Assembly: GCF_024435355.1 (NCBI RefSeq)
Contig: NZ_JAMJWG010000037.1
Coordinates: 1-56,690 of the forward strand
From: Streptomyces odontomachi
GTDB taxonomy: Bacteria; Actinomycetota; Actinomycetes; Streptomycetales; Streptomycetaceae
Direction: 5' to 3'
DNA: 56,690 nt
In this document: positions 15,045 through 22,764 of the stretch, one piece after another
Position numbering within the stretch: the first letter of the stretch is position 1
How the letters are laid out: the number at the start of each line of letters is the position of its first letter
The notes under the pieces: generated by a model
The model's input: only the letters and a program-made list of their open reading frames with translations
Database searches by the model: none
Told to the model about the DNA's origin: nothing
Position numbers and translations under genes: made by a program

Positions 15045-17537
15045 CTAATCACCCGCTGCTGTGAGCCTCGCCCGCAGGGCCGCCGCCCGGGGATCGTCGT
15101 AGTCCGCAACCAGCCGCAGGGCCGCCGCGCGGTGCCGGGCGGCCTCTTCGTGGGCGCCGGCCGGCGCGGCGTCCCCGGCCGTGTCGGAGAGGGCGGCCGT
15201 CTCGCAGAGCGCGGCTGCCAGGCCGGCGAGGGCGAGCGCCTCGTACCAGCGGTCGCCGACCATGCGGAACGTCTCGCGGGCGCGCGCGAGGAACGCGGCG
15301 GCCTCCTCGGGGCGGTCCAGCGCCGCGTACGCCAGGCCGGTGCCGTACCAGGCGACCGCCTCACGGAAGCGGTTGCCGAGGCGGCGGTGCAGGATCGCGG
15401 AGCGTTGGTAGGAGATCAGCGCGTCGCCGTGCTTGCCCAGGGCGCGCTGGGCGTCGCCGAGGGCGAGCAGCCAGTAGCCCTCCAGGATGTGGTCGCGCAG
15501 ATCGAGCGCGGTGTTCACGGCGTCGGTCGCCTCGCGCAGCGCCACTTCGGTCGCGCCCTGGTCGGTGTGGATCTGGCTCAGCAGCGCGAGTGCGTCCGCG
15601 GCGCCGGAACGGTCGTCCTGGGCTCGGCGGAAGTCCAGCACCTGAGCGGTGGCACGGGCGGCCTCGTCGAGGCGGCCCGCGTCGTACTGCACGGAGGCGA
15701 GGTTCATCCGGGCGAGGTCGGCCTCCTGGGCAAGACCGAGTGCGGTGAACGCGGCGTGGGCCTGCTTGAAGAGGCCTTCGGCGGCGTCGAGTTCCCGCTG
15801 GTGGAGGTGGGTGAGGCCGATCAGGTTCAGGGAGTTCGCCGCACCGCGCCGATCCCCCTGGCGGTTGTGGATGTCCAGCGCCCTGAGGTGGCAGGCCCGG
15901 CCCTGCTCGTATGCGTTGAGCTGGGTGTGGCTCATGCCCAGGTACTCCAGCATCCGCGCCCGTACCGCCGGATCGGCGTGGCGCGCCGCCTCGGTGCCCG
16001 TCTCGGTGACGGCGAGCCAGTCGGTGGCGGGTGCGGTGGGAGGCATCGCGTTGAACAGGACGGCTGCCAGCTGCCAGGTGTAACGGTGCGCACCGGCCGC
16101 GGCGGCCGAGTGCAGCACGGCGAGTTGGCTGGTGTGCTCGCGTTCCGCGAAGTCCACGGCCTCGTCGTAGTCGGCGAAGGCGAGGGGTACGACACCTTCG
16201 GCCGGTTCGTCGAGCGGTACGGGATCCTCGTCGGGCTCGATCCAGCGCTGGGCGGCGGCGGCCGAGTGCAGGTACCAGTCCCGGACCCGGCCGAGAGCCA
16301 TCTCCCGCTCCGCGTCCGGCTCCTCGTGCTGCGCCTGCTCGGTGGCGTAGGCGCGCAGCAGGTCGTGGAACTCGTAGCGGTCGGGCGCGGTCTGTTCCAG
16401 CAGGTGGGCGCCGACGAGAACGTCGAGGAGCTGGCGGGTGCGGGGCACCGGAAGTGCGGTGAGGGCGGCTGCGGTGTGCAGGCCGATGTCGGGGGCCGGG
16501 TGGAGGCCGAGGAGGCGGAAGAGGCGGGCCGCGGGCGGTGGCAGAGCGCGGTAGGACCAGGCGAAGACGGTGCGGATGGCCTCGGCGTCCTCGCCGTCCC
16601 CGTCCGAGGTGCTGAGCACGTCCCACAGCGCGCTCTGGTCGCGGAGATCGGCGATGAGATCGTCGAGGCGCAGGTGCGGGTTGGCGGCGGCGCGTTCGGC
16701 GGCGATGCGCAGGGCCAGCGGAAGACGGGCGCAGAGCCTGGCGAGCTCGACGAGCTTCTCGGCGTCGTCCGCCGGCCGGTAGTCCGCGGTGATGGTGCGC
16801 AGCAGGGCCACGGCCTCCGGTTCGGGAAGCGTGCCGAGGGTGAGGCGGCGGGCACCGTCTCTTATGGCGAGTCCGGAGAGCCGGCTGCGGCTGGTGACGA
16901 GGGTGAGGGAGGCGGGGGCGCCAGGCAGCAGGGGGCGGACCTGGGCGGCGCTGCCCGCGTTGTCGAGGACGACCAGGACGCGGCGGTCGGCGAGGAGCGA
17001 GCGGTACAGCGCGGCGGCGGCGTCGGTGTCCTGCGGGACGGCGGTGGGCTGGACGCCGAGCGCGGTGAGGAAACCGTGCAGGGCCTGGTGGGCGGTGACG
17101 GGCTCCCCGGGATCGTACCCGCGCAGGTTGGCGTAGAGCTGGCCGTCCGGGAAGCGGTGCTTGACCTGGTGGGCCCAGTGCAGCGCGAGGGACGTCTTTC
17201 CGGCGCCCGCGGTACCGGCTATGACGGCGACGGAGAGGGCGAGCGGGTCGCCGTCGCCGTCGGGTAGGACGGCACTCAGCTGGGCGAGCTGTTCGGTGCG
17301 GTTCACGAAGTCGTGCACGTCGGCCGGTAACTGCCGGGGCATGGGGGAGCCGGCTTCGTCGTCCGCGCTGCCGTGCCGGTGGAAGTGCACGCCACCGCTG
17401 ACGGTCCCGGCCTGAACGGTGTCTCGCGTGGTGCCGGACACGTCGTTCCTGGTGTGCGGCCCGGTGCCCCCGGACGGGTCAGGCCTGTCGTTCCGTTCGG
17501 GCACGGGCCGGTCGGCGCGGTCGTCCGGGGTGTCCAT
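15045..17537 (-). CDS. NB-ARC/STAND ATPase with C-terminal TPR repeats (AfsR-like, no DNA-binding domain)
   Basis: An 830-residue signal-transducing ATPase. The N-terminal 75 residues are hydrophilic with a DTVQAGTVSGGVHFH tag like those of other Streptomyces STAND proteins. An NB-ARC module follows: Walker A GTAGAGKTS (108-116), Walker B VLVVLDNAG near 210, TSRSRLSG, and the winged-helix EFHDLLRAYA. The C-terminal half is eight or more TPRs (for example YLGMSHTQLNAYEQGRACHL). Unlike AfsR/SARP proteins it has no DNA-binding domain, so it probably works through partners encoded just upstream. Start ATG at 17537 has GGAG upstream. Codon 70 is TTA (17328-17330), implying bldA-dependent, development-linked translation. 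Confidence 0.88.
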   Translation of the reverse strand: MDTPDDRADRPVPERNDRPDPSGGTGPHTRNDVSGTTRDTVQAGTVSGGVHFHRHGSADDEAGSPMPRQLPADVHDFVNRTEQLAQLSAVLPDGDGDPLALSVAVIAGTAGAGKTSLALHWAHQVKHRFPDGQLYANLRGYDPGEPVTAHQALHGFLTALGVQPTAVPQDTDAAAALYRSLLADRRVLVVLDNAGSAAQVRPLLPGAPASLTLVTSRSRLSGLAIRDGARRLTLGTLPEPEAVALLRTITADYRPADDAEKLVELARLCARLPLALRIAAERAAANPHLRLDDLIADLRDQSALWDVLSTSDGDGEDAEAIRTVFAWSYRALPPPAARLFRLLGLHPAPDIGLHTAAALTALPVPRTRQLLDVLVGAHLLEQTAPDRYEFHDLLRAYATEQAQHEEPDAEREMALGRVRDWYLHSAAAAQRWIEPDEDPVPLDEPAEGVVPLAFADYDEAVDFAEREHTSQLAVLHSAAAAGAHRYTWQLAAVLFNAMPPTAPATDWLAVTETGTEAARHADPAVRARMLEYLGMSHTQLNAYEQGRACHLRALDIHNRQGDRRGAANSLNLIGLTHLHQRELDAAEGLFKQAHAAFTALGLAQEADLARMNLASVQYDAGRLDEAARATAQVLDFRRAQDDRSGAADALALLSQIHTDQGATEVALREATDAVNTALDLRDHILEGYWLLALGDAQRALGKHGDALISYQRSAILHRRLGNRFREAVAWYGTGLAYAALDRPEEAAAFLARARETFRMVGDRWYEALALAGLAAALCETAALSDTAGDAAPAGAHEEAARHRAAALRLVADYDDPRAAALRARLTAAGD

Positions 17538-17590
17538 GGGGGCTCCGGGGGCGGGTCGGGGTCGGTGGGCGGTGGAAGGGTGACGCGGGG

Positions 17591-18217
17591 TCAGGGAGCG
17601 GGGGCGGGGAGGTGGGCCACGTAGCGCTCGACGTAGCCGACGACGTCCTCGCCCGTGGCGTACAGGGCGGCGATGAAGTCCTGCCACGCGCGGATGACCT
17701 CGGGGTCGGTGTACTGCACGGCACCGTCGTGCACGCCGTCGGTCCGGTAGGACACGCGGTACAGGACGAGGCCGCCGACGATCACCAGCTCGGGCAGTGG
17801 GCCCTGCGCGGCCGGCTCGAAACGGCGTACGTCAGCGGCCTGGACGACGCGGACGGGGATGCCTGCCTGTGACTGGTGCCGCAGGGAGTGCAGTTCCCAC
17901 TGGGTGTACGGGGTCGGGGGCTCCTCGACGACACGGACGCGGCGGAAGACGGAGCCGCGCTCGCGGTCCTCGGCAGCCGACGCACGCAGCTCGGGGATCG
18001 CCTCCTCCAGCAGCCGCAGGGCCTTGGACCACTCACCGCGGCGCAGCGCGTCATAACTCGGGTCGTCGTCCTCGTGGAAATTCTGGAGGCGTTCGAGTTT
18101 CCACGAGTCCTGGCCGCGCACCGTGTCGTAGAAGTGCTCGAAGTCGGTGTCGTACTCGTCCGGCGTCAGCCACCGGCCCTCGGCGGGGTCGAGGGCCGGG
18201 CGTCGGAGTTCAGGCAT
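17591..18217 (-). CDS. DUF6879-like protein
   Basis: A 208-residue cytosolic protein with TDFEHFYDTVRGQDSWKLERLQNF near the N-terminus and RRVRVVEEPPTPYTQWELHSLRHQSQAGIPVRVVQA in the middle, the signature I associate with the actinobacterial DUF6879 family. That family is usually encoded beside XRE/DUF397-type or small regulatory proteins; its function is unknown. It sits between the 89-residue upstream gene (overlapping it by eight bases) and the NB-ARC gene (53 bases downstream), forming a three-gene operon. The ATG at 18217 is chosen because it overlaps the upstream stop; the longer frame is the shadow of the upstream gene. Confidence 0.78.
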   Translation of the reverse strand: MPELRRPALDPAEGRWLTPDEYDTDFEHFYDTVRGQDSWKLERLQNFHEDDDPSYDALRRGEWSKALRLLEEAIPELRASAAEDRERGSVFRRVRVVEEPPTPYTQWELHSLRHQSQAGIPVRVVQAADVRRFEPAAQGPLPELVIVGGLVLYRVSYRTDGVHDGAVQYTDPEVIRAWQDFIAALYATGEDVVGYVERYVAHLPAPAP

Positions 18218-18479
18218 CCGGGATGTCTTTCTTCGCGGTGCGGAGCATGCGGCCTGGGATGACCACGAGCCGCTCGTCGGCGCCGAGGGAGACGCCCTCC
18301 GGGAGGCTGGCGGCGTAGCTTTCCGTGAGATCCCGGCCGATGACCGCAATATCACCGTTCGTCAGTTGCCAGATGTCCGGGCACTTCTGCTTCTTGTTCG
18401 ACAGACCCTGCTCCGCGGCCGACATTCCGAGACGCTTCTCGAATAACGCGGTCGGGTCTGCTTCCCATGCGCGATCCAT
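18210..18479 (-). CDS. Small protein, first gene of the NB-ARC operon
   Basis: An 89-residue protein of unknown function (begins MDRAWEADPTALFEKRLGMS, later PDIWQLTNGDIAVIGRDLT and SLGADERLVVIPGRML). It has the look of a small beta-rich fold: the GDIAVIGRDLTESYAA stretch resembles segments found in partners of DUF6879 genes across Streptomyces. The ATG is preceded by AGAGGGGG. Codon 12 is TTA (18444-18446), so the first gene of this operon also depends on the rare leucyl tRNA. It contains one Cys and no signal peptide or membrane helix. I do not recognise a named family. Confidence 0.72.
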   Translation of the reverse strand: MDRAWEADPTALFEKRLGMSAAEQGLSNKKQKCPDIWQLTNGDIAVIGRDLTESYAASLPEGVSLGADERLVVIPGRMLRTAKKDIPDA

Positions 18480-18638
18480 TTTTCCCCCTCTTTTCGGTTT
18501 CCAGCGAACTTCCCAGTTCCCGGTGGGCTTTCCGTTTCCAGTGGATTTCCGGCTGCCTCCCGGAATGCTGTCCGGTCCTGGGGTGGCTCCGAGCTGGCGG
18601 GCGAACCTCCAGGTCGAACGTGTCGCGGGATTGTTCCG

Positions 18639-18668
18639 ATGGTAGGCGTCTGGCTACTATCCGTGCAA
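18639..18668 (-). promoter_or_regulatory. Candidate promoter of the small protein/DUF6879/NB-ARC operon
   Basis: On the minus strand, TTGCAC (18663-18668) and TACCAT (18639-18644) are separated by 18 bases, close to the Streptomyces housekeeping consensus, and point at the operon start 160 bases downstream. The match is by eye only. Confidence 0.35.
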
Positions 18669-19155
18669 CGGTGCAGAGGTGATGTGCCGGATGTGGGAAG
18701 AAATTTCCGCCGTATGGGTTGCTGGTGGTCACCCTCCAGTCACAGAGAATCATATTTTGATTATGTAATATGCCGGTCCGCTATGCCGGATCGTTCATGC
18801 GTATCTCTGTGCCCCTCTTCGCTCGCTACGCGAGCTATTTCTGGGACCGATGGCGGAGATGAGGCACCGGGGGCGCTGCCGAGGCGGCGGACGCGACAAT
18901 TCATGAGTGCGTTGATGCACGCCGGCGCCCGGGGTTTCGCAATGGCGCACGTGCGGGGCGCACGGGCGCACGGGCGCACGAGGTGCGGGGCGCCAAGAGA
19001 TGCGTTCGCCGGGGCGGCGCGGGGTGGGAGGCCCTGGTGCGGTGAACGGGTACTCGGGCGGAGCAGGGTCTCCGACTGGCAAGCGGACAACCTGAACGGG
19101 GCATCCGCTGGTGTGTCACTGGTTGCCTGACTGGGCCGTGCGCCAAGCCGGCCGG
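18669..19155. other. Intergenic stretch, partly A/T-rich
   Basis: No credible gene. Positions 18740-18780 are the lowest-G+C stretch I noticed in the window and include the inverted repeat AATCA-TATTT-TGATT (18748-18762); this could be a regulator site or a trace of foreign DNA. Positions 18940-19000 contain a short GCACGGGCG direct repeat. The region separates two convergent or tail-to-head accessory units, so it may also mark an insertion boundary. Confidence 0.4.
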
Positions 19156-19818
19156 TCAAGTGCGCGGTGTGAGCTCTTTCGGACCGTAGCAAGCGGTGGT
19201 CTCCCCTGTGAGCAGGGCCCAGTAGCGGTCGCCGAAAGACCAGTGCCACCACTCCGTGGGGTAGTTCACCAGGCCCGCCGCCGTAAGCGCGGTGCCCAGA
19301 AGTGTGCGGTTGTCGCGAGCCTGCTCACTGATGTTGACCGCATCGGTGTAGCAGGCCCCCTCGCTCTCCTCCGGGTCCGCGTTCATCCGCGTGCCCAGGT
19401 CCAGTTCGCGCCCAAGCGTGTCGGCCAGGGTGAGGTCGACGGCCGCGCCGGCGGTGTGCGGAGCGATGTCGGGCGGTGACACATACCGGCTCGCCGCAGC
19501 ATGGACCTGCGCGGCAGACCATTCCGGGTGCATGGCCCTCAGTTGGCTGGCGTACTCCTCGAAGTAACGCCGTTGACGCGATGGGAGTCGGTAGCCCTCG
19601 ACGAATAGCAGCCGCGCATTCTCCGGAAGCATTGTCTGGGCCTTCAACAGCCGCTCCAATACGCCCTCTCGTAAGTACGCGAAGGTATCCGCCGCATCCT
19701 GTTTGCGTCCATCAACCAGTAACGAACCACCCACGCGAACGTCTACGAGACGTTCACCGCATTCCGTCACGGGTACGGCAGCGACCTTCGGATCCGACAT
19801 CAACACGATTTCACTCAT
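19156..19818 (-). CDS. VanX/DdpX-type D-Ala-D-Ala dipeptidase
   Basis: A 220-residue zinc dipeptidase of the VanX family. The zinc and catalytic signatures are PHTAGAAVDLTLAD (His and Asp ligands) and EWWHWSFGDRYWAL (catalytic Glu and His ligand), with FVEGYRLPSRQRRYFEEY before them. There is no signal peptide, so it acts in the cytosol on D-Ala-D-Ala or a similar dipeptide. No vanH/vanA genes are nearby, so a resistance role is not implied; lone copies are common in Streptomyces. Codons 33 and 49 are TTA (19720-19722 and 19672-19674). Two ATGs (19836 and 19818) are possible; neither has a strong ribosome binding site. Confidence 0.83.
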   Translation of the reverse strand: MSEIVLMSDPKVAAVPVTECGERLVDVRVGGSLLVDGRKQDAADTFAYLREGVLERLLKAQTMLPENARLLFVEGYRLPSRQRRYFEEYASQLRAMHPEWSAAQVHAAASRYVSPPDIAPHTAGAAVDLTLADTLGRELDLGTRMNADPEESEGACYTDAVNISEQARDNRTLLGTALTAAGLVNYPTEWWHWSFGDRYWALLTGETTACYGPKELTPRT

Positions 19819-19864
19819 GGCGCGATCATCCCGCATCGCTCAGCCCAGCGAGCCTATGCGGCGC

Positions 19865-19890
19865 TAGGTCCTCCGCCGGGAGGCAACCTA
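19865..19890. promoter_or_regulatory. Hairpin upstream of the VanX-like gene
   Basis: TAGGT-CCTCC/GGAGG-CA-ACCTA forms a ten-pair stem with a GCCG loop and a two-base bulge, 47 bases upstream of the VanX-like ATG. As it lies between divergent genes it is more likely an operator or leader structure than a terminator. The remaining bases of 19819-20253 show nothing else beyond the XRE-gene control site listed separately. Confidence 0.4.
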
Positions 19891-20222
19891 AAACATACTC
19901 ACTCTGACGTCTCGGCCGCAGAGAAGTTGTCGCTGGTCAGCTGGAGGTGGGTGCGTGAGACGGACGGGCCTCTTCCCCGGGCGGGCGGTCCTTCTCCTCC
20001 CTTGGTGCCGGCGCGATGCGTGCGTTGTGCGGCCGCCGGGGTGCTTTCTTCAGGCTTCCGCCGAGTTCTCTCGGCCACCGCCGGGTCGGGGCAGACAGCA
20101 TGTATCCCCTGGTCAGCGCGATACCAGACCTGTGGGCAGGGCGGCAGTACACCGACACGACAGTGGTCATCATGGTCGCGAGGGCCGCTGGTTGTACCTC
20201 CGGCCGTGAACCGGGAGTACCG

Positions 20223-20243
20223 TTCTGAGTGCTGAGGTCAGAA
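20223..20243 (+). promoter_or_regulatory. Candidate operator before the XRE gene
   Basis: The inverted repeat TTCTGA-N9-TCAGAA ends 11 bases before the XRE regulator's ATG and overlaps its ribosome binding region (GAATGGAGCC). This placement suits autoregulation by the encoded helix-turn-helix protein. Confidence 0.4.
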
Positions 20244-20253
20244 TGGAGCCAGT

Positions 20254-21450
20254 ATGCCTGACAATGCCGAAGTGCACATTGGCGCTCGGATTGCCCAGAT
20301 CCGTAAGCAGCGTGGCCTGACACAGCAAGGTCTAGCCATGCGGGCCCATATCTCGAAGTCGCTGCTGTCGAAGGTCGAGTGCGGGCAGAAGCCTGCTTCT
20401 CCATCCTTGGTCGCTGTCTGTGCCCGGGCTCTGGGCGTCCCCACGCCGGATCTGCTGGGGCAGCCTTTCGCCGATGAGTTGCGCCGTGACCGGATGGACG
20501 CGTTGATACAGCCCATCCGTGAGGCCTTGGAGAACTGGGACATCCCGCTGGAGTGGCAGACGAAGCCCCGGCCGGTCGCGCTCATCCGGGCTGACGTACA
20601 GCGGGCGCTGGCTCAGCGTCGTGAGGCTGAGTACACGGAGTTGGTCCGAGACCTCCCGGCACTGATCGATGAGTGTGTTCAGGCTGTCCATATCAGTTCG
20701 GGAGAAGAACAGCGGCAGGCATACGAGTGCCTGGCTGGGACCTTTCGCTGTGTGTTCACGGTGGCCTGGAGGCTGGGCTATCTCGACCTGGGCACAGTGG
20801 CACTGGATCGGTTGGCATGGGCCGCGCCTCAAGCCGACGAACCTGGCCTCGCCGCCAATTACGCCTTTCTCCGCGCACAGACCACAATGTCATCCGGTCG
20901 GTACGACCTCGGCATGCGCGTTGTCGAGCGGGCTCTGCGGGATCTTGAGGGGCAGGAAGCGCGCCGCCCGTCCGGCATCGTCACCATGCGAGGGATGCTG
21001 CACCTGCGGGCCGCGGTGATCGCGGGACGCGCCAAGGACCGGGATCATGCGGAGGCCCGCCTTAGGGAAGCCCGCGTCCTGGCAGAAGAGACGGGCGAGC
21101 TTCCCGATTACGGCGCGTCGTGGGGACCGGCGAACGTCGGCGTTCACGCCGTGGCCATAGCTTTGGAGATGGACGAGTTCGGCCTGGCCATTGAACTCGC
21201 CGAGGGTGTACGGATTCCGCGCGGCTGGGCCCGTTCCCGGGCCGGACACCACTGGATGGACTTGAGCAAGGCGTACGCCTGGGAGGGAACCCCGGAACAG
21301 GCGTTGGACTGCCTCCAGCGCGCCCGGCGCATCGCACCGCAGCAGACGCGTTATCACCCCACCGCGCGGGAGACGGTAATCGCCCTGAAACGACGCGAGC
21401 GAGTTCGCAGCGGATCGCTCGCGCAGTACGCACAGTGGATCGGCGTCTGA
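20254..21450 (+). CDS. XRE-family regulator with C-terminal TPR-like domain
   Basis: A 398-residue protein with a lambda-repressor-type helix-turn-helix at residues 8-62 (IGARIAQIRKQRGLTQQGLA, SKSLLSKVECGQKPASPSLV) and a long helical TPR-like C-terminal region (LRAQTTMSSGRYDLGMRVVE, AIALEMDEFGLAIELAEGVR, DLSKAYAWEGTPEQALDCLQRARRIAPQ). Streptomyces carry many such regulators, often beside small overlapping genes as here. Codon third positions are less strictly G/C than in the core genes of this window, hinting at an acquired segment. A perfect terminator follows, so the small genes downstream need their own promoter. Confidence 0.88.
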   Translation: MPDNAEVHIGARIAQIRKQRGLTQQGLAMRAHISKSLLSKVECGQKPASPSLVAVCARALGVPTPDLLGQPFADELRRDRMDALIQPIREALENWDIPLEWQTKPRPVALIRADVQRALAQRREAEYTELVRDLPALIDECVQAVHISSGEEQRQAYECLAGTFRCVFTVAWRLGYLDLGTVALDRLAWAAPQADEPGLAANYAFLRAQTTMSSGRYDLGMRVVERALRDLEGQEARRPSGIVTMRGMLHLRAAVIAGRAKDRDHAEARLREARVLAEETGELPDYGASWGPANVGVHAVAIALEMDEFGLAIELAEGVRIPRGWARSRAGHHWMDLSKAYAWEGTPEQALDCLQRARRIAPQQTRYHPTARETVIALKRRERVRSGSLAQYAQWIGV

Positions 21451-21465
21451 ACCACGGCACATCGA

Positions 21466-21495
21466 GGGGAGTTGCACGAAACAGTGCAACTCCCC
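21466..21495 (+). terminator. Terminator after the XRE gene
   Basis: A perfect 12-bp stem GGGGAGTTGCAC/GTGCAACTCCCC with loop GAAACA starts 15 bases after the stop. Confidence 0.85.
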
Positions 21496-21604
21496 GTTGT
21501 CATGCAGGGGCACGCTGTGACGGTCAGAAGACCCCCGCAACCGCTGTGTGGTGAGTGCGGTCCGGAGGTACGGCCACCAACCTGTGTGGAGGTTGACAGC
21601 AGCA

Positions 21605-21922
21605 ATGGACCCTATCCGATGGACCTTTGAAGCGTTGGTGCGCGCGTTACTTCCCTCGTCTGGCCGTCACCGGGCAGGCATCGGCGCCGCTTGTACACAG
21701 GCTGACCAGCCCGCCGACGTGCCGGCCATGCGCCCGACGGAACCCGTTGCAGACCCCTCGCTGCGAGGCGAGGACATCGGGCACGTTCGGCCCTACTTCG
21801 TTGCGCACGAGCTGAGGCGGGAAGCGCAACGGCAGCGGCAACGACGCCGGACGCTGTGGCTCGCAGTCCATGGCGTCGACATCGGGCCGCGGATGATTCA
21901 CGGCGTGCGGGTGGCCGGATGA
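21605..21922 (+). CDS. Hypothetical protein, first of an overlapping small-gene run
   Basis: A 105-residue protein (MDPIRWTFEALVRALLPSSG, then LRGEDIGHVRPYFVAHELRREAQRQRQRRRTLWLAVHGVDIGP). The basic QRQRQRRR stretch and C-terminal VHGVDIGPRMIHGV recur in small Streptomyces proteins encoded beside XRE regulators; function unknown. GGAGG lies about 12 bases before the ATG and a TTGACA-like box overlaps this spacing. Codon 15 is TTA (21647-21649). Its stop overlaps the next start (ATGA), beginning a chain of coupled genes that ends with a GntR regulator. Confidence 0.7.
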   Translation: MDPIRWTFEALVRALLPSSGRHRAGIGAACTQADQPADVPAMRPTEPVADPSLRGEDIGHVRPYFVAHELRREAQRQRQRRRTLWLAVHGVDIGPRMIHGVRVAG

Positions 21923-22221
21923 TGGGCGCCAACTCGTCGACACCCGCGCACGAGCGGTCAGAAGAAGGTAGCGCGGAGCGCCCCCCGCGCCGCACGTTCC
22001 GGTTCCGGGAGTACACCCTCGGTCCGGACCGGCGGCCGGAAGCGGAGCCGGTGACGTTCGAGATGTACTGCGCCTCGTGTTACGTCACCGGGCCCGTCTC
22101 GACGGACGCTGAGGACGGCACATGGTGGGCTTTGGAGCATCTGAAGAAGAACCCGAGCCATCTTGACTACCGGGAGCATGTCACGCGCTCGTACCGGGCT
22201 GAAGCGGGAGCGTGGCTGTGA
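21919..22221 (+). CDS. Small protein resembling DUF7848
   Basis: A 100-residue protein with RTFRFREYTLGPDRRPEAEP, FEMYCASCYVTG and LKKNPSHLDYREHVTRSYRAE. The paired Cys (CASC) and the late His suggest a small zinc-binding fold; the sequence fits what I recall as DUF7848, found mostly in Streptomyces mobile or variable regions. It starts inside the previous stop (ATGA) and ends inside the next start (GTGA). The first 25 residues are hydrophilic and probably flexible. Function unknown. Confidence 0.7.
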   Translation: MMGANSSTPAHERSEEGSAERPPRRTFRFREYTLGPDRRPEAEPVTFEMYCASCYVTGPVSTDAEDGTWWALEHLKKNPSHLDYREHVTRSYRAEAGAWL

Positions 22222-22388
22222 GCACGCAACCCGCTTTGTATGAACAGGGCTTGACTCACACCCGCACTGACCCGGAACGCCGAGGCTACGGGTTCAAGGG
22301 CCGGTTGGCGGGGTCGCTGTACCGAACGGGGATGTGTGCCGCCTTCGGTGTCGTCCTCGGCGCGGTGTATTTCCTGGGAAAGATCTGA
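22218..22388 (+). CDS. 56-residue single-span membrane protein
   Basis: GTG start overlapping the previous stop (GTGA). It encodes 56 residues: a polar N-terminus (STQPALYEQGLTHTRTDPER) and a C-terminal membrane helix (MCAAFGVVLGAVYFLG). The reading frame is supported by coupling and by codon usage, since stops interrupt the other frames. It resembles the tiny membrane proteins in transfer regions of actinomycete integrative elements, but no function can be assigned. Confidence 0.6.
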   Translation: MSTQPALYEQGLTHTRTDPERRGYGFKGRLAGSLYRTGMCAAFGVVLGAVYFLGKI

Positions 22389-22394
22389 CTGGTC

Positions 22395-22505
22395 ATGGCC
22401 AAGAAGAAGAAAGAGCCATGTAGCCATGCGAAGTTGGACCCGGAAACGAACAAGTGCAAGAACTGCGGGAACCAGATTTATCCCCCGCCCCCGAACGGAA
22501 TGTAG
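22395..22505 (+). CDS. 36-residue putative zinc-ribbon peptide
   Basis: A tiny ORF starting MAKKKKEPCSHAKLDPETNK and continuing CKNCGNQIYPPPPNGM. The CxH...CxxC pattern (Cys9, His11, Cys21, Cys24) with a Lys-rich start looks like a minimal zinc ribbon. It lies six bases after the preceding stop in the same compact gene run. Small size limits confidence; comparable Cys-rich micro-proteins are seen in Streptomyces mobile-element cargo. Confidence 0.5.
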   Translation: MAKKKKEPCSHAKLDPETNKCKNCGNQIYPPPPNGM

Positions 22506-22515
22506 AAAGACGCAG

Positions 22516-22764
22516 ATGATGAATGGGTCTGACCCGCAGACTGCAAGGGACAAGCGCAATGAAGCTGTGGCGGTGTGCAAGGAACTCAACCAGGCACTGA
22601 AGAGCCGGGGAGTCGTGCTGCCCTCTCTGTGGGTGGAACCCGTGGGAGACGCCTTGTTCGACCTGCGGCCCCTGATCGACTTGGGACACTGCAACCTGAA
22701 CACGGCCCGCGCGCTTCTCGCCGTGGTCCAGAACGCCCGGGAACACACGGAGGTCGGGACGTGA
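22516..22764 (+). CDS. Hypothetical small protein
   Basis: An 82-residue protein (DPQTARDKRNEAVAVCKELN, then LPSLWVEPVGDALFDLRPLIDLGHCNLNTARALLAVVQNAREH). It is predicted mainly helical with a short beta element around LWVEPVGDALFDL. Two adjacent ATGs (22516 and 22519) are equally possible; only a weak GAAAG site precedes them. Its stop overlaps the start of the GntR gene, so it is part of the same transcription unit. No family recognised. Confidence 0.65.
   Translation: MMNGSDPQTARDKRNEAVAVCKELNQALKSRGVVLPSLWVEPVGDALFDLRPLIDLGHCNLNTARALLAVVQNAREHTEVGT

Noticed and set aside
18761..19252. A 163-codon minus-strand frame in the gap before the VanX-like gene
   Set aside because: No ribosome binding site, no domain, irregular composition, and it overlaps the 3' end of the VanX-like gene.
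19156..19818. Vancomycin-resistance cluster
   Set aside because: Only a VanX-like dipeptidase is present; there are no vanH, vanA or vanR/S-like genes nearby.
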